64,000 bases of DNA from Spartinivicinus marinus (GTDB taxonomy: Bacteria; Pseudomonadota; Gammaproteobacteria; Pseudomonadales; Zooshikellaceae), in contig NZ_JAPJZK010000001.1 of assembly GCF_026309355.1 (NCBI RefSeq), positions 1,426,001 through 1,490,000 on the forward strand. The letters run 5' to 3'. The position numbers and the translations under genes were made by a program. Shown here in pieces: positions 27,179 through 35,283 of this stretch. Within the stretch, counting starts at the first letter, position 1, and every line of letters begins with the position of its first letter. The notes under the pieces were generated by a model that was not told the DNA's origin, searched no databases, and saw nothing but the letters and a program-made list of their open reading frames with translations.

Positions 27179-27266
27179 CTACCTTTCTACCTTTCTACCT
27201 TTCTACCTTTCTACCTTTCTACCTTTCTACCTTTCTACCTTTCTACCTTTCTACCTTTCTACCTTT
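27179..27266. repeat. tandem octanucleotide repeat (CTACCTTT)x11
   Basis: Eleven perfect head-to-tail copies of CTACCTTT, directly following the hairpin. On the minus strand the unit is AAAGGTAG, which contains AAAGG-like Shine-Dalgarno segments. Perfect short tandem arrays like this change copy number by slippage. The array is 72-159 bases upstream of the rlmJ start. Confidence 0.95.
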
Positions 27267-27282
27267 CACAAAGAGTATATTG

Positions 27283-28476
27283 TTACTCAAAGATCGCGAA
27301 GTAGCTGTAAGCCGCAACCAGTGCAGGGATAGTTGAGTACAGGGTTGCCATTACCGCTGCTTTGGGAGCTAAGGCAATGGCTGGAAAAAGCGCATCACCA
27401 TCATTACTGATTGCATTCCCTACCTGTGCTGACATTGGCACTGCACCACCGATATACAAGCTGGTTACTAATATTTGTGGACCACAACCAGGCAACAAAC
27501 CTATCACTACCCCCATCAAAGGCATAATAGGAGCCCAATTCGCAAACAGCGCGGCTAAATTAATATCAAACCAATACACAACCAGCTCAAACATCAAGAA
27601 GGCAGCAATTACCCAGCTTGTTACAAAGTTAGTATCCTGTGCTACTCGTTGAAATAGCGCCACGTTATTAGCTTTTGGGTCTTCCGCAACCGCTGACTCA
27701 TAGCTGGTCACTTCCCGTGTTGTTGCCCACAACAGAATGGCAATCATTGCAGCAGCAGCTCCTAACCCAGCAGAAGTCCCTTCAGCGAAGCCAAATAACT
27801 GGTCGGTATCTACTTGGAATGAACCCAACACCGCAAATGTCATGGCAGGTAATAACATCCACTGCCAAAATTGACCCTGCAACTTGATTATATTTCGATT
27901 ACATAGATTAGCCTTATTACAACTGGCTTGAGCAGGCCGCTGCTTCAGTTTAGGTCGCATAAAATCCTCACCGTGAATTTTATCTACCAATAATCCAGAA
28001 ACCAGCCCTACTCCAAAGCCTAAAGCGATAATGAATAAACCATCGGTTGGCTTGCTTGCCAGTAACAGAAAAGCTGCATCTCCCATAGTTGCAGTCAATA
28101 CGGCAACTACCCCACCAAAACTCAAGTTGCCTTTAACATATTGAGTAACAACAACAATCGCACCACCGCAACCAGGCAACGCCCCCATAAATGCAGCAAA
28201 CAACACTTGCAATGTATTACTACCAGCTAGTTTTTCCTGAAAAAAACCATTCTTATCGAAACGTTCGGTTAAGTAGTGAAATAGTGCCAAGGTGGCAGCC
28301 ACATACGCAGCTACCTGCCAAAAGGCATCGGCCAATACCCCAATGGTTAATTCTCTTGTATTTTCGGTAAGCAACAAGGCAAATAAAACCACTGGCAACA
28401 ATAATCGCTTATTAGTTAACTGCCAGCCTTGCTGAGCGAATGAAGTACGTAACCCTTGTTGTAACTGTATGAACAT
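27283..28476 (-). CDS. putative 10-TM manganese/heavy-metal exporter (ArsP_2/DUF2899 type)
   Basis: Inner-membrane protein with about ten hydrophobic segments and two Gly-Cys-Gly motifs in matching halves, FMGALPGCGGAIVVVTQYV and VIGLLPGCGPQILVTSLYI, typical of the family annotated as putative manganese transporter / 10-TM heavy-metal exporter. The central loop has Cys residues (ASCNKANLCNRN) that might bind metal. Starting at ATG 28476 gives 397 residues and uses GGGGAGG seven bases upstream; a longer frame to 28578 has none. No manganese riboswitch was recognised upstream. Metal specificity is not established. Confidence 0.75.
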   Translation of the reverse strand: MFIQLQQGLRTSFAQQGWQLTNKRLLLPVVLFALLLTENTRELTIGVLADAFWQVAAYVAATLALFHYLTERFDKNGFFQEKLAGSNTLQVLFAAFMGALPGCGGAIVVVTQYVKGNLSFGGVVAVLTATMGDAAFLLLASKPTDGLFIIALGFGVGLVSGLLVDKIHGEDFMRPKLKQRPAQASCNKANLCNRNIIKLQGQFWQWMLLPAMTFAVLGSFQVDTDQLFGFAEGTSAGLGAAAAMIAILLWATTREVTSYESAVAEDPKANNVALFQRVAQDTNFVTSWVIAAFLMFELVVYWFDINLAALFANWAPIMPLMGVVIGLLPGCGPQILVTSLYIGGAVPMSAQVGNAISNDGDALFPAIALAPKAAVMATLYSTIPALVAAYSYFAIFE

Positions 28477-28888
28477 CACCAGACCTCCCCTACACACCAT
28501 ATCAACAGTGTAAGGAAAGCCGGCCGATAAATTAAAATAATAGATATTATCAAGTAAATAGTTATTATCTATGACCAATCCTTGAGCACTCAGCCTTTAC
28601 GCAAAAGTTATATTTAGCTCCCTTTGGGAGAGGGCTGGGGTGAGGGTGAAGGGTTTTTAGAGCTAACGTACCGCTGTGAGGCTAGCAATAATAGCATCAA
28701 CTGCATCCACACTTGGTGATTAGGAACCGAGATAACAACACTTTGAGGAAAATTATTTACCTCTGCCTTAGCTTAAATGTCAGAATGACTCTCATAACGA
28801 CGAAAAGCACATACGCCTTAACCAAGTGTTATGAACTACTATAAACACGGCGAAAACACTTATTTTTCTAGAGTTAAAAACCTATATC
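28477..28888. other. 412-base region between the transporter and the Rho-like gene
   Basis: Divergent promoter region. CTCCCTTTGGGAG (28618-28630) followed by AGGGCTGGGGTGAGGGTG is a GC-rich palindromic repeat of the type common in many proteobacterial genomes. No gene seen. Confidence 0.5.
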
Positions 28889-29839
28889 ATGACGAAAAAA
28901 ATACTACGTTTGAAGGTGAAAAGAAATAAAGACACCAGACAAGAAGGTGAAGTAGTACAAGACATATCTCATAATGACCCACAAAGGCGCTTTTTAAATG
29001 GTGTAGCCATCAATCCTACACAATGCATTCGCTTAGAATTAGGTTCTCAGCAGCTCACCACGCGAGCGATTGATTTGATCTCACCAATTGGAATGGGGCA
29101 ACGAGGCTTGATTGTTGCTCCACCAGGCTCCGGAAAAACGACCATTTTAAAACATATTTGCCAAGCAGTGGGGAAGGCTTACCCTGAGATAAAACTTTAT
29201 GCGTTACTCATTGATGAGCGACCAGAAGAAGTAACTGATTTTAAGCGCAGCGTGCCAGCACAGGTACATGCTTCATCCTCTGATGAAAGTTATGAGCAAC
29301 ACGCACGTGTGGCCAATGACCTTCTTAATACCGCTCTTCAGGAAGCTGGTGAAGGTCACAATGTCATGATTGTTATTGATTCTCTAACAAGGCTAACACG
29401 AGTACATAATGCAGGGAGAAAGAGTAGCAGTCGTACCATGTCTGGCGGGATTGATGCTAGAGCCATGGAAATACCACGAAAACTGTTTGGCGCTGCCAGA
29501 AAGATTGAGAATGGAGGGTCACTTACCATTCTAGCAACCGTACTCGTTGATACTGGAAGCCGGATGGATCAGGTGATATTTGAGGAGTTCAAAGGCACAG
29601 GTAATATGGAAATTGTTTTATCACGGGAAGTTGCGAATCAGCGAATTTTTCCCGCGCTGGATATTGCTAAAAGCAGCACGCGTCGTGAGGAACTTCTTCT
29701 AAATACGAAAGATATTGCAAGGGTAAGAGTTTTACGAAAAGCACTCACGAGCCTTAAACCTGTAGAGAGTGCAAGGAAACTTGTTGAGTTACTTGAGGAA
29801 CACCCAACGAATGCAGAGCTGCTGAAAAGCAATAAATAG
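28889..29839 (+). CDS. short Rho paralogue lacking the N-terminal RNA-binding domain
   Basis: Residues about 35-316 align with the RecA-type ATPase half of transcription termination factor Rho. Seen: DLISPIGMGQRGLIVAPPGS then GKT (Walker A, residues 77-84), LLIDERPEEVTDF with the catalytic Glu (106-117), IVIDSLTRL (Walker B, 161-169), SGGIDARAM (Q-loop region, 185-193), EEFKGTGNMEIVLSR (R-loop, 232-246) and STRREELL with the arginine finger (263-270). The cold-shock-type primary RNA-binding domain and helical N-terminus of Rho (about 120 residues) are missing, replaced by a basic 30-residue leader. Walker A has GS where E. coli Rho has KA. It may form hexamers alone or with the main Rho; function unknown. 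Confidence 0.9.
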   Translation: MTKKILRLKVKRNKDTRQEGEVVQDISHNDPQRRFLNGVAINPTQCIRLELGSQQLTTRAIDLISPIGMGQRGLIVAPPGSGKTTILKHICQAVGKAYPEIKLYALLIDERPEEVTDFKRSVPAQVHASSSDESYEQHARVANDLLNTALQEAGEGHNVMIVIDSLTRLTRVHNAGRKSSSRTMSGGIDARAMEIPRKLFGAARKIENGGSLTILATVLVDTGSRMDQVIFEEFKGTGNMEIVLSREVANQRIFPALDIAKSSTRREELLLNTKDIARVRVLRKALTSLKPVESARKLVELLEEHPTNAELLKSNK

Positions 29840-29985
29840 CTTAATGCTGTAGTTTAAAAAACCCTCTGTACTCAAGCACAGATACTAGAGCAATTAGCGG
29901 CCTGCTTTTTCTTCACTACCAGGGGTCGCTAGCTTTATTGGAGAGGCTGACTATTCTTAATTTATCCAATAGGAGTAGGTAAATC

Positions 29986-30180
29986 ATGCCACGCAGAAAA
30001 GAGCAACACACATCAAGCCTTCAAGACCATAAAAAAATTGAAGAACAAACCTCTGAGTTCCTAAAATCAGGCGGAAAAATAACAAAGATTCCTTATGGTG
30101 CTAGTGGTCTACCAAGTATTACTGATAAAAATAAATCACTCTATGGAAGAAATATAAGAGGCTCCATTTTTCTAACTTAG
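29986..30180 (+). CDS. small basic protein with FLxxGGxIxxIP motif (SutA-like tail)
   Basis: 64 residues, no signal peptide. The central KIEEQTSEFLKSGGKITKIPYG resembles the C-terminal segment of the RNA-polymerase-binding regulator SutA (a MEEFLSRGGKVQEI type sequence), but the acidic N-terminal half of SutA is missing and the resemblance is short. A good ribosome binding site, AGGAGTAGG, lies upstream. It follows the Rho-like gene by 146 bases on the same strand, so both may be transcribed together and act on transcription. The assignment is tentative. Confidence 0.6.
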   Translation: MPRRKEQHTSSLQDHKKIEEQTSEFLKSGGKITKIPYGASGLPSITDKNKSLYGRNIRGSIFLT

Positions 30181-31264
30181 CTTTCAGGATGGCAGCTTGC
30201 TTAAAACACTTCTTACTTATTCATCACGCCCCCGTCACCAATAATATTCGCATACGGCTAGCAACCTTTATCCAATCCTAATGCTTGTGCTAAGCAATCG
30301 GGTTGCCAGTCTATTAAGCAAACCATTAAATTACCCTGATGCCTGCTTGTTTGCTGGCTTTGCGGACCTCTAACCTAAACCCAGCAATAAACTTGTTGTT
30401 ATTTTGAACAGTCAGGCGCATACTCAGCTAGTTCCGTTGATGGGGTTGCCGCCAAGCCTTTTTCATCCTCACAGGCGTTAATAGTCTTGCTGGCAGCCCT
30501 ATTAGCTTCATTTCTAATAACTCTTCTTAAACTTCTTATAACTGTAAACATGTTGATTTTTTGATCAACCTTTAGCATCCTCAGTAATGGTTGATAGGGG
30601 TATCGCTGAGCCGCTTATGCCCTGCCAGGAAAAGAAGCTTTACAGCAATACCCCTATTAGCCGCCAATCCATACTGCCTAAGCCCATTAGTAGCGATCCT
30701 TACTGAACCCCCAGAAACTAATTTTCTAAATACTCAATAGCCCTAACGTCATGCCTACCAACTCCGCTAGATGCTGGGAAACCAAGCGTTTATTGATCAA
30801 AACTGGTTTCACCATTTACAGAAAAATAAAATACCCTTTTATATTCATATATAAAGAAAAGCGCAAACATGACTAGCAGTAATAGAACATGTATAAAGGT
30901 AATCAAAATATTCATAAAGGATATATAATCGGCACAAGAAATATAAAGACATTGCTGCTACATCAGACATTTCATAAAATGATTTTTCATAAAAACTCAG
31001 ACATTTTACAAAGTGTATTGTTCTCAGTGAGAACAATACACCAGTTCTTGCATTTTTGCATCACAAAAACCAACAAAAAAATATTTTAACAATTTATTTA
31101 ATGACATAGTTAATAACTTAAATAAGCTCAGCAACCTATAATCTTGCCAACGGTCGACACGTTATTTATTTGACTGCTATTAATAATTATTCAAGTTCAA
31201 CCAGTCGCCATACTTCCGCATAAAAAGCAGACTACTTTACTACTAGATTAAAGTAAGGAATTCC
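30181..31264. other. 1084-base region without an intact gene
   Basis: A minus-strand 59-codon frame (30399-30578, starting MLKVDQKINMFTVIRSLRRV, then a run rich in Arg, Asn and Ala) looks like a fragment of a phage tail-type protein, and another frame below it carries FRLEVRKASKQAG. Both could belong to one frameshifted gene. At about 30593-30655 a 16-bp inverted repeat (ATAGGGGTATCGCTG / CAGCAATACCCCTAT) brackets 32 bases. At 30845-31080 the DNA is very AT-rich with direct repeats (CAGACATTTCATAAAATG and CAGACATTTTACAAAGTG) and the perfect palindrome listed separately. Confidence 0.4.
31013..31041. repeat. perfect 29-base palindrome
   Basis: GTGTATTGTTCTCA (31013-31026), a central G, then TGAGAACAATACAC (31028-31041). 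Arms of 14 bp are perfect. With almost no loop it would be a protein-binding operator rather than a hairpin. It lies about 225 bases upstream of the carboxypeptidase gene. Confidence 0.85.
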
Positions 31265-33451
31265 ATGTTTAAAAATACACTTACCTCATTAATAGGTGTA
31301 ACCTTAGGGATTATCGCCCTTCCCACTGCTGCTACTAATAATGAGCATAATTCTGAAGCCATCATCTTTATAGATCAAGAGCAGGCAGCGCTCAGCACTA
31401 TTTATAAAGTCACTTTTGACAGCGAAGAAATCTATAATAAAGCTAAAATAAGCTTTCATGGTCAAATGTTAGAATCTCATGACAAATCGTTTAGTTTAAT
31501 TTTAGACTTATCCCAGGAAGAAAAACAAAGATTAATCGACACGGCCAAACAGCAAGGTTTTAAAGCTGATATCAAAAAAGCCACTCAGTGGATTAAAAAA
31601 AGAAATCGCGAACTTGAGCAAATAAAAGAAAAAATGCAACAACCTTCTCTTTCTTTACGCTCAGGTTTAGATGAAAACGCTGGTGGTATTCCTGGCTTTC
31701 AATGCTATGAAACCGTTGAAGAAACCTTTACAGAAGCCCAACAAATAGCTAACAAGTTCTCTAATATTGCTCAGTGGCTGGATGTCGGTAACTCCTGGAA
31801 AAAAGAGCATCCAGATAATAGTAGTCAAGGTTATGATATCAAAGTGCTCAAGTTAACCAACACAGCCATTAAAGGTGATAAACCCAAACTATTTTTAAAT
31901 AGTGGACTACATGCCAGAGAATACGCCACCGCCCCTCTGGCATTAGAGTTCGCTCGTCATTTGACCAACAACTATGGTAAAGATGCTGACATAACCTGGA
32001 TTTTAGATCATCATGAAGTCCATTTTATGCTTCACTCAAACCCGGATGGAAGAAAAATAGCTGAAAATCGTTTAACCAAGTTTCAAAGAAAAAATGCAAA
32101 TTTTACTGATAGCGGAGGGAGCTGCCGCCCCGTTTATAAAAATGGTATTGACTTAAATCGCAACTTCTCACACAACTGGGAAGATAATATTACTGGCGCT
32201 AGTGATAATGCATGTGACGATACTTATCGCGGCTTAAGTGAAGCATCTGAGTTAGAAACCCAAGCCATCCAAAGCTATATGAGAACAATTTGGGAAGATA
32301 ACAGAGCCCCCAACCGAACAGACAAAGCCCCACTAAATACCAAAGGTATTTTTATTGATATCCATAGCCATGGCGGCCTTGTGTTATGGCCTTGGGGGGA
32401 TTCAAGTCAAACAGCACCAAATAGCAAGGAATTACAAACATTAGGACGTCGTTTTGCCTGGTTTAATCAGTACTCACCCAAGCAAGCTTCAGGCCTATAC
32501 CCTACTACTGGCGCCAGTGATGACTTTGCTTATGGTGAATTAGGTGTCGCTGCATTTACCTTTGAACTAGGCAAGTCAGGCACTTTTTTTGAACCCTGCG
32601 AATCATTTAATAAAACAGTTAAGCCAGACAACTTAAAAGCGCTGTTATATGCAGCAAAAGTTGCCCGAACACCTTATATGACCCCATCAGGTCCAGAAAC
32701 ACTTGAATTATCCCTCAACTCAGGAAATAGTGAAGTAGAACCTGGAACCCAAGTCAGGCTAACAGCTCGCGCAACCGATGCTAATTTTAACCACAGCAAT
32801 GGCAGAGAACGCACGCAAAGAATAACTGAAGCCCAATATTCAATCGACACTCCGTTCTGGACTGCAGGCCACACATCAGCTCCACTAGAAGTAACAGGAA
32901 GACAAGGTAATATTACTGGTACTATAGATACCACTGGTTTAGAACCTGGACGACACATCGTGTATGTACGAACAAAAGACAGCAGTGGTCAATGGGGGCC
33001 TGTTAGCGCCCAGTTCTTACAGATAAAAGAAGGCAATACCACCCCCGATGATGATAATGGCGATAACAACGACAATGGTCAGTATATTTATCAGGATCGC
33101 AAAGCCTACGGAATTAAAACAGGTAAATATGAATTCAGTAAAGGACTTGATATACCGCAGAACGCGCCAAATTCAAAATCAGCAATTGTTCGCTTAACTG
33201 TCAAGCACCGGGATCATAGCAAGCTAAGAATAGCCTTAGTCAGCCAAGCGACAAGGGCTGGCTACTTTATCATGAGAAATGATGGCGATAGCTCAGATGG
33301 CATACAAAAAACCTATACTTCCACCATCCCTGCTAATGTTTTTAATAACTTAAAAGGAAAAAACTGGCAGCTCGCTTTTAAAGACACATCGAATAACTCA
33401 GACCCTATCACTGGTATCATTATAGGCTGGTCAATACAGTTTTCTCGTTAA
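31265..33451 (+). CDS. secreted zinc carboxypeptidase (M14) with C-terminal P-like domain
   Basis: Exported metallocarboxypeptidase. Sec signal peptide (cleavage probably after LPTAA), a propeptide-like region to about residue 140, then the M14 catalytic domain: zinc ligands in LHAREYATAP (His216, Glu219) and IDIHSHGG (His367), the substrate-binding GIDLNRNF, and the catalytic Glu in FTFELGKSG. A beta-sandwich linker (about 480-585) follows, then an Asp/Asn-rich spacer (DDDNGDNNDNG) and a C-terminal domain (about 610-728) resembling the proprotein-convertase P domain (IVRLTVKHRDHSKLRIALVS). AAGGA lies upstream. It degrades proteins or peptides outside the cell. Confidence 0.9.
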   Translation: MFKNTLTSLIGVTLGIIALPTAATNNEHNSEAIIFIDQEQAALSTIYKVTFDSEEIYNKAKISFHGQMLESHDKSFSLILDLSQEEKQRLIDTAKQQGFKADIKKATQWIKKRNRELEQIKEKMQQPSLSLRSGLDENAGGIPGFQCYETVEETFTEAQQIANKFSNIAQWLDVGNSWKKEHPDNSSQGYDIKVLKLTNTAIKGDKPKLFLNSGLHAREYATAPLALEFARHLTNNYGKDADITWILDHHEVHFMLHSNPDGRKIAENRLTKFQRKNANFTDSGGSCRPVYKNGIDLNRNFSHNWEDNITGASDNACDDTYRGLSEASELETQAIQSYMRTIWEDNRAPNRTDKAPLNTKGIFIDIHSHGGLVLWPWGDSSQTAPNSKELQTLGRRFAWFNQYSPKQASGLYPTTGASDDFAYGELGVAAFTFELGKSGTFFEPCESFNKTVKPDNLKALLYAAKVARTPYMTPSGPETLELSLNSGNSEVEPGTQVRLTARATDANFNHSNGRERTQRITEAQYSIDTPFWTAGHTSAPLEVTGRQGNITGTIDTTGLEPGRHIVYVRTKDSSGQWGPVSAQFLQIKEGNTTPDDDNGDNNDNGQYIYQDRKAYGIKTGKYEFSKGLDIPQNAPNSKSAIVRLTVKHRDHSKLRIALVSQATRAGYFIMRNDGDSSDGIQKTYTSTIPANVFNNLKGKNWQLAFKDTSNNSDPITGIIIGWSIQFSR

Positions 33452-33461
33452 TTACCTTTTA

Positions 33462-33498
33462 ATAACACGGGCTATTAAAACGTCATAGTCCGTGTTAT
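33462..33498. terminator. bidirectional terminator hairpin
   Basis: ATAACACGG (33462-33470) pairs with CCGTGTTAT (33490-33498), with inner GCTAT/ATAG pairing. It lies between the convergent carboxypeptidase gene and the ParB-fold gene and serves both. Confidence 0.7.
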
Positions 33499-33512
33499 AT
33501 CACAACTGGTTT

Positions 33513-34157
33513 TTAGACTTTAATTCGATCCTTAGCAGCCAGTGTATCAATATATTTAGTTTGCCCCCAGCTACCATTAAAAGCAGAAAATCCCATTTTT
33601 TTCAGTCTTAGCAGGACTTGCTTACCTAATATACATGCAGCCACAAAACGGTGTTGGCCATCTTGTATATATAAAGCCTTATTTCTGGGGTTTTGCCAAA
33701 CATCGATAATGATTGGTTTAGTGGAAGCGTTAAGATAATGCTTTTTTTGTTCAAGCACATAGGGGATTACAGCCTCCTGAGCAGGTCTAATATCAGGAAA
33801 GTCTTCCGGTAAGTTGGATCTTGAAACAATATCCCCTACACCTGATGTATTCATTAACAGCTTATTAAAACTCACACTTTTAAGTCGGTTGCTATTGATA
33901 GAAATCAAATCTAACATTATACCTCTAAAAGGGCTTTGTTCCTTAACAGCCCTCACTTTACAAGTATTCTTGCTAGCTACACTTTTAGTCTTATCTTTAT
34001 ATTGATTTACCTTACTTTTTACTAACCCAGAACATTGGTTATTGCTATTTGTATTTTTTCTTGTGGTAGATATTCCCATTAGTTGTTTATTATCAACCGC
34101 ATTATTATCAGCATAACAGGTATTACGGTTATTAGCAGGGCTTGCTATAGTTAGCAT
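33513..34157 (-). CDS. protein with ParB/Srx-type DGQHR motif
   Basis: 214 residues. The first 70 are polar, rich in Asn, Thr, Ser and Lys, with no signal peptide. Residues 95-190 contain VIPYVLEQKKHYLN, KPIIIDVWQNPRNKALYIQD then GQHRFVAACILGK, where DGQHR (166-170) matches the G(Q/H)HR core of the ParB/sulfiredoxin fold found in nucleases and nucleotide-dependent enzymes. Ribosome binding site AAAGGA lies five bases before the ATG. It is not beside parA, so not a partition protein. The disordered polar leader resembles type III secreted effectors; that is only an inference. Confidence 0.62.
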   Translation of the reverse strand: MLTIASPANNRNTCYADNNAVDNKQLMGISTTRKNTNSNNQCSGLVKSKVNQYKDKTKSVASKNTCKVRAVKEQSPFRGIMLDLISINSNRLKSVSFNKLLMNTSGVGDIVSRSNLPEDFPDIRPAQEAVIPYVLEQKKHYLNASTKPIIIDVWQNPRNKALYIQDGQHRFVAACILGKQVLLRLKKMGFSAFNGSWGQTKYIDTLAAKDRIKV

Positions 34158-34407
34158 AAACGTCCTTTAAAATATATCCTTTTAGTCATTCATTTAGGTA
34201 TATCATGCCCCTACTTTTCAGAGCAACCATTTCTTTTATAGTAGTTTCCTCCACCAATTAACGGCTATTTTTAGCTAAGCACATCAGTACCTTTTTATTG
34301 AATCCAGCCAAAATAGTTGGATATTTTTTCAGGTACTATTTTGAAAAGTATACTGCTAACGGTTTATTCTTATTTACATAAGTAACAAACATTATTGAGT
34401 TTAGTTT

Positions 34408-34506
34408 TTACTGCTTAAAGACAGCTTCAGCAACCTTGGGATTTGCCAACACAGCATCTAATAGATTAATAACCCCACTACTCTCATAATCCAGTCCTTT
34501 ACTCAT
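34408..34506 (-). CDS. possible 32-residue small protein divergent from tetR-type gene
   Basis: A frame beginning MSKGLDYESSGVINLLDAVL and ending EAVFKQ, forming a plausible amphipathic helix. GAGG directly precedes the ATG, closer than ideal. A TetR-type operator lies just upstream at 34523-34536, between this frame and the tetR-type gene, so a real gene here would share that control. It may also be a gene remnant. Confidence 0.3.
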   Translation of the reverse strand: MSKGLDYESSGVINLLDAVLANPKVAEAVFKQ

Positions 34507-34522
34507 CCTCAAAATTTCATTG

Positions 34523-34536
34523 ACCACTCAGTCGGT
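34523..34536. promoter_or_regulatory. TetR-type operator 1
   Basis: ACCACTCAGTCGGT, about 45 bases before the tetR-type start, closely resembles operator 2 at 35218 (both end with CAGTCGGT). Its position fits autoregulation. Confidence 0.6.
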
Positions 34537-34580
34537 GAAACCTAAAATAGACTCTTAGCTCATAATAGTTATGAAAGCAT

Positions 34581-35174
34581 ATGTCACTTACACGTAAAGC
34601 TTCGGCAGAAATAACCCGGCAAAACATCATTCAGGCGGCCTTTGAAATTGCTGGCGACTCTGGCTATGAGGCGCTGACAACTAACGCACTTATTCAACGG
34701 GCAGGCATTGCCAAAGGTACGCTGTATCACCACTTCAAAAATTTAGATGAAGTGGTTTTTGCGGTTATTAGGAAGATCGTAGAAGACTGTATGCAAAGTG
34801 TGCCTATTGAACAATTTAACTCTATGCGAGAATACCTTTATGCTGTTGGGCAGTATCAACTTGATTGCTTCTTTCAGGATCCTCGGCTAATCAACACGGT
34901 TTACGGCTTTCTACCAAAAGGAATGCAAGACCCTCAATTTCGGTTACTAGCCCAGGAGCTGTTAGATAGTGTTTGTGCCCAGATATCTCCAGCCATAAAG
35001 CAGTTTTACAGTAATACAGTCAGTGACGAGAAAGTAACAAGAGCCATTCGAATGGTAGATATCTTCAGTATTGGTTTTGGTGTGCATCAAAGTATTTATC
35101 AAGACAAACAGCGTTATCAGGCTATTTGGCAAGACTTTGTTGATATGTTGGAAAGTTACTTAAACAACTCCTGA
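34581..35174 (+). CDS. TetR-family transcriptional regulator
   Basis: 197 residues with the TetR helix-turn-helix IIQAAFEIAGDSGYEALTTN then GIAKGTLYHHFKNLDEV near residues 12-60, followed by a helical ligand-binding domain. It precedes an RND efflux adaptor and pump on the same strand, and matching operators lie before this gene and before the adaptor, so it most likely represses both until a pump substrate binds. Confidence 0.9.
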   Translation: MSLTRKASAEITRQNIIQAAFEIAGDSGYEALTTNALIQRAGIAKGTLYHHFKNLDEVVFAVIRKIVEDCMQSVPIEQFNSMREYLYAVGQYQLDCFFQDPRLINTVYGFLPKGMQDPQFRLLAQELLDSVCAQISPAIKQFYSNTVSDEKVTRAIRMVDIFSIGFGVHQSIYQDKQRYQAIWQDFVDMLESYLNNS

Positions 35175-35217
35175 CAACAACATCACAGCATATGGAGATT
35201 ATGTGCTCGCTCTATTG

Positions 35218-35235
35218 ACCGACCAGTCGGTCGGT
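35218..35235. promoter_or_regulatory. TetR-type operator 2
   Basis: ACCGACCAGTCGGTCGGT contains ACCGAC-CA-GTCGGT with perfect six-base arms, plus an overlapping second inverted pairing (CCGACC/GGTCGG). This is the typical operator style of AcrR/TetR regulators. It lies 49 bases before the efflux adaptor start. Confidence 0.78.
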
Positions 35236-35283
35236 GTTACTGTCATCGCAATACAATGATTCTGTAAAATAGCAGGCTTTAAT

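Larger units (their letters stand above)
34158..34580. other. 423-base region upstream of the tetR-type gene
   Basis: AT-rich; contains the doubtful 32-residue frame and one TetR-type operator. Nothing else recognised. Confidence 0.5.

Noticed and set aside
27179-27266. CRISPR array
   Set aside because: Head-to-tail 8-base repeats without spacers; a simple tandem repeat.
28477-28888. Manganese riboswitch (yybP-ykoY type) upstream of the metal exporter
   Set aside because: I searched for the conserved core and saw only a GC-rich palindromic repeat.
30845-31089. Two overlapping 60-residue frames on opposite strands
   Set aside because: AT-rich, low-complexity translation over direct repeats and the palindrome; no ribosome binding site.
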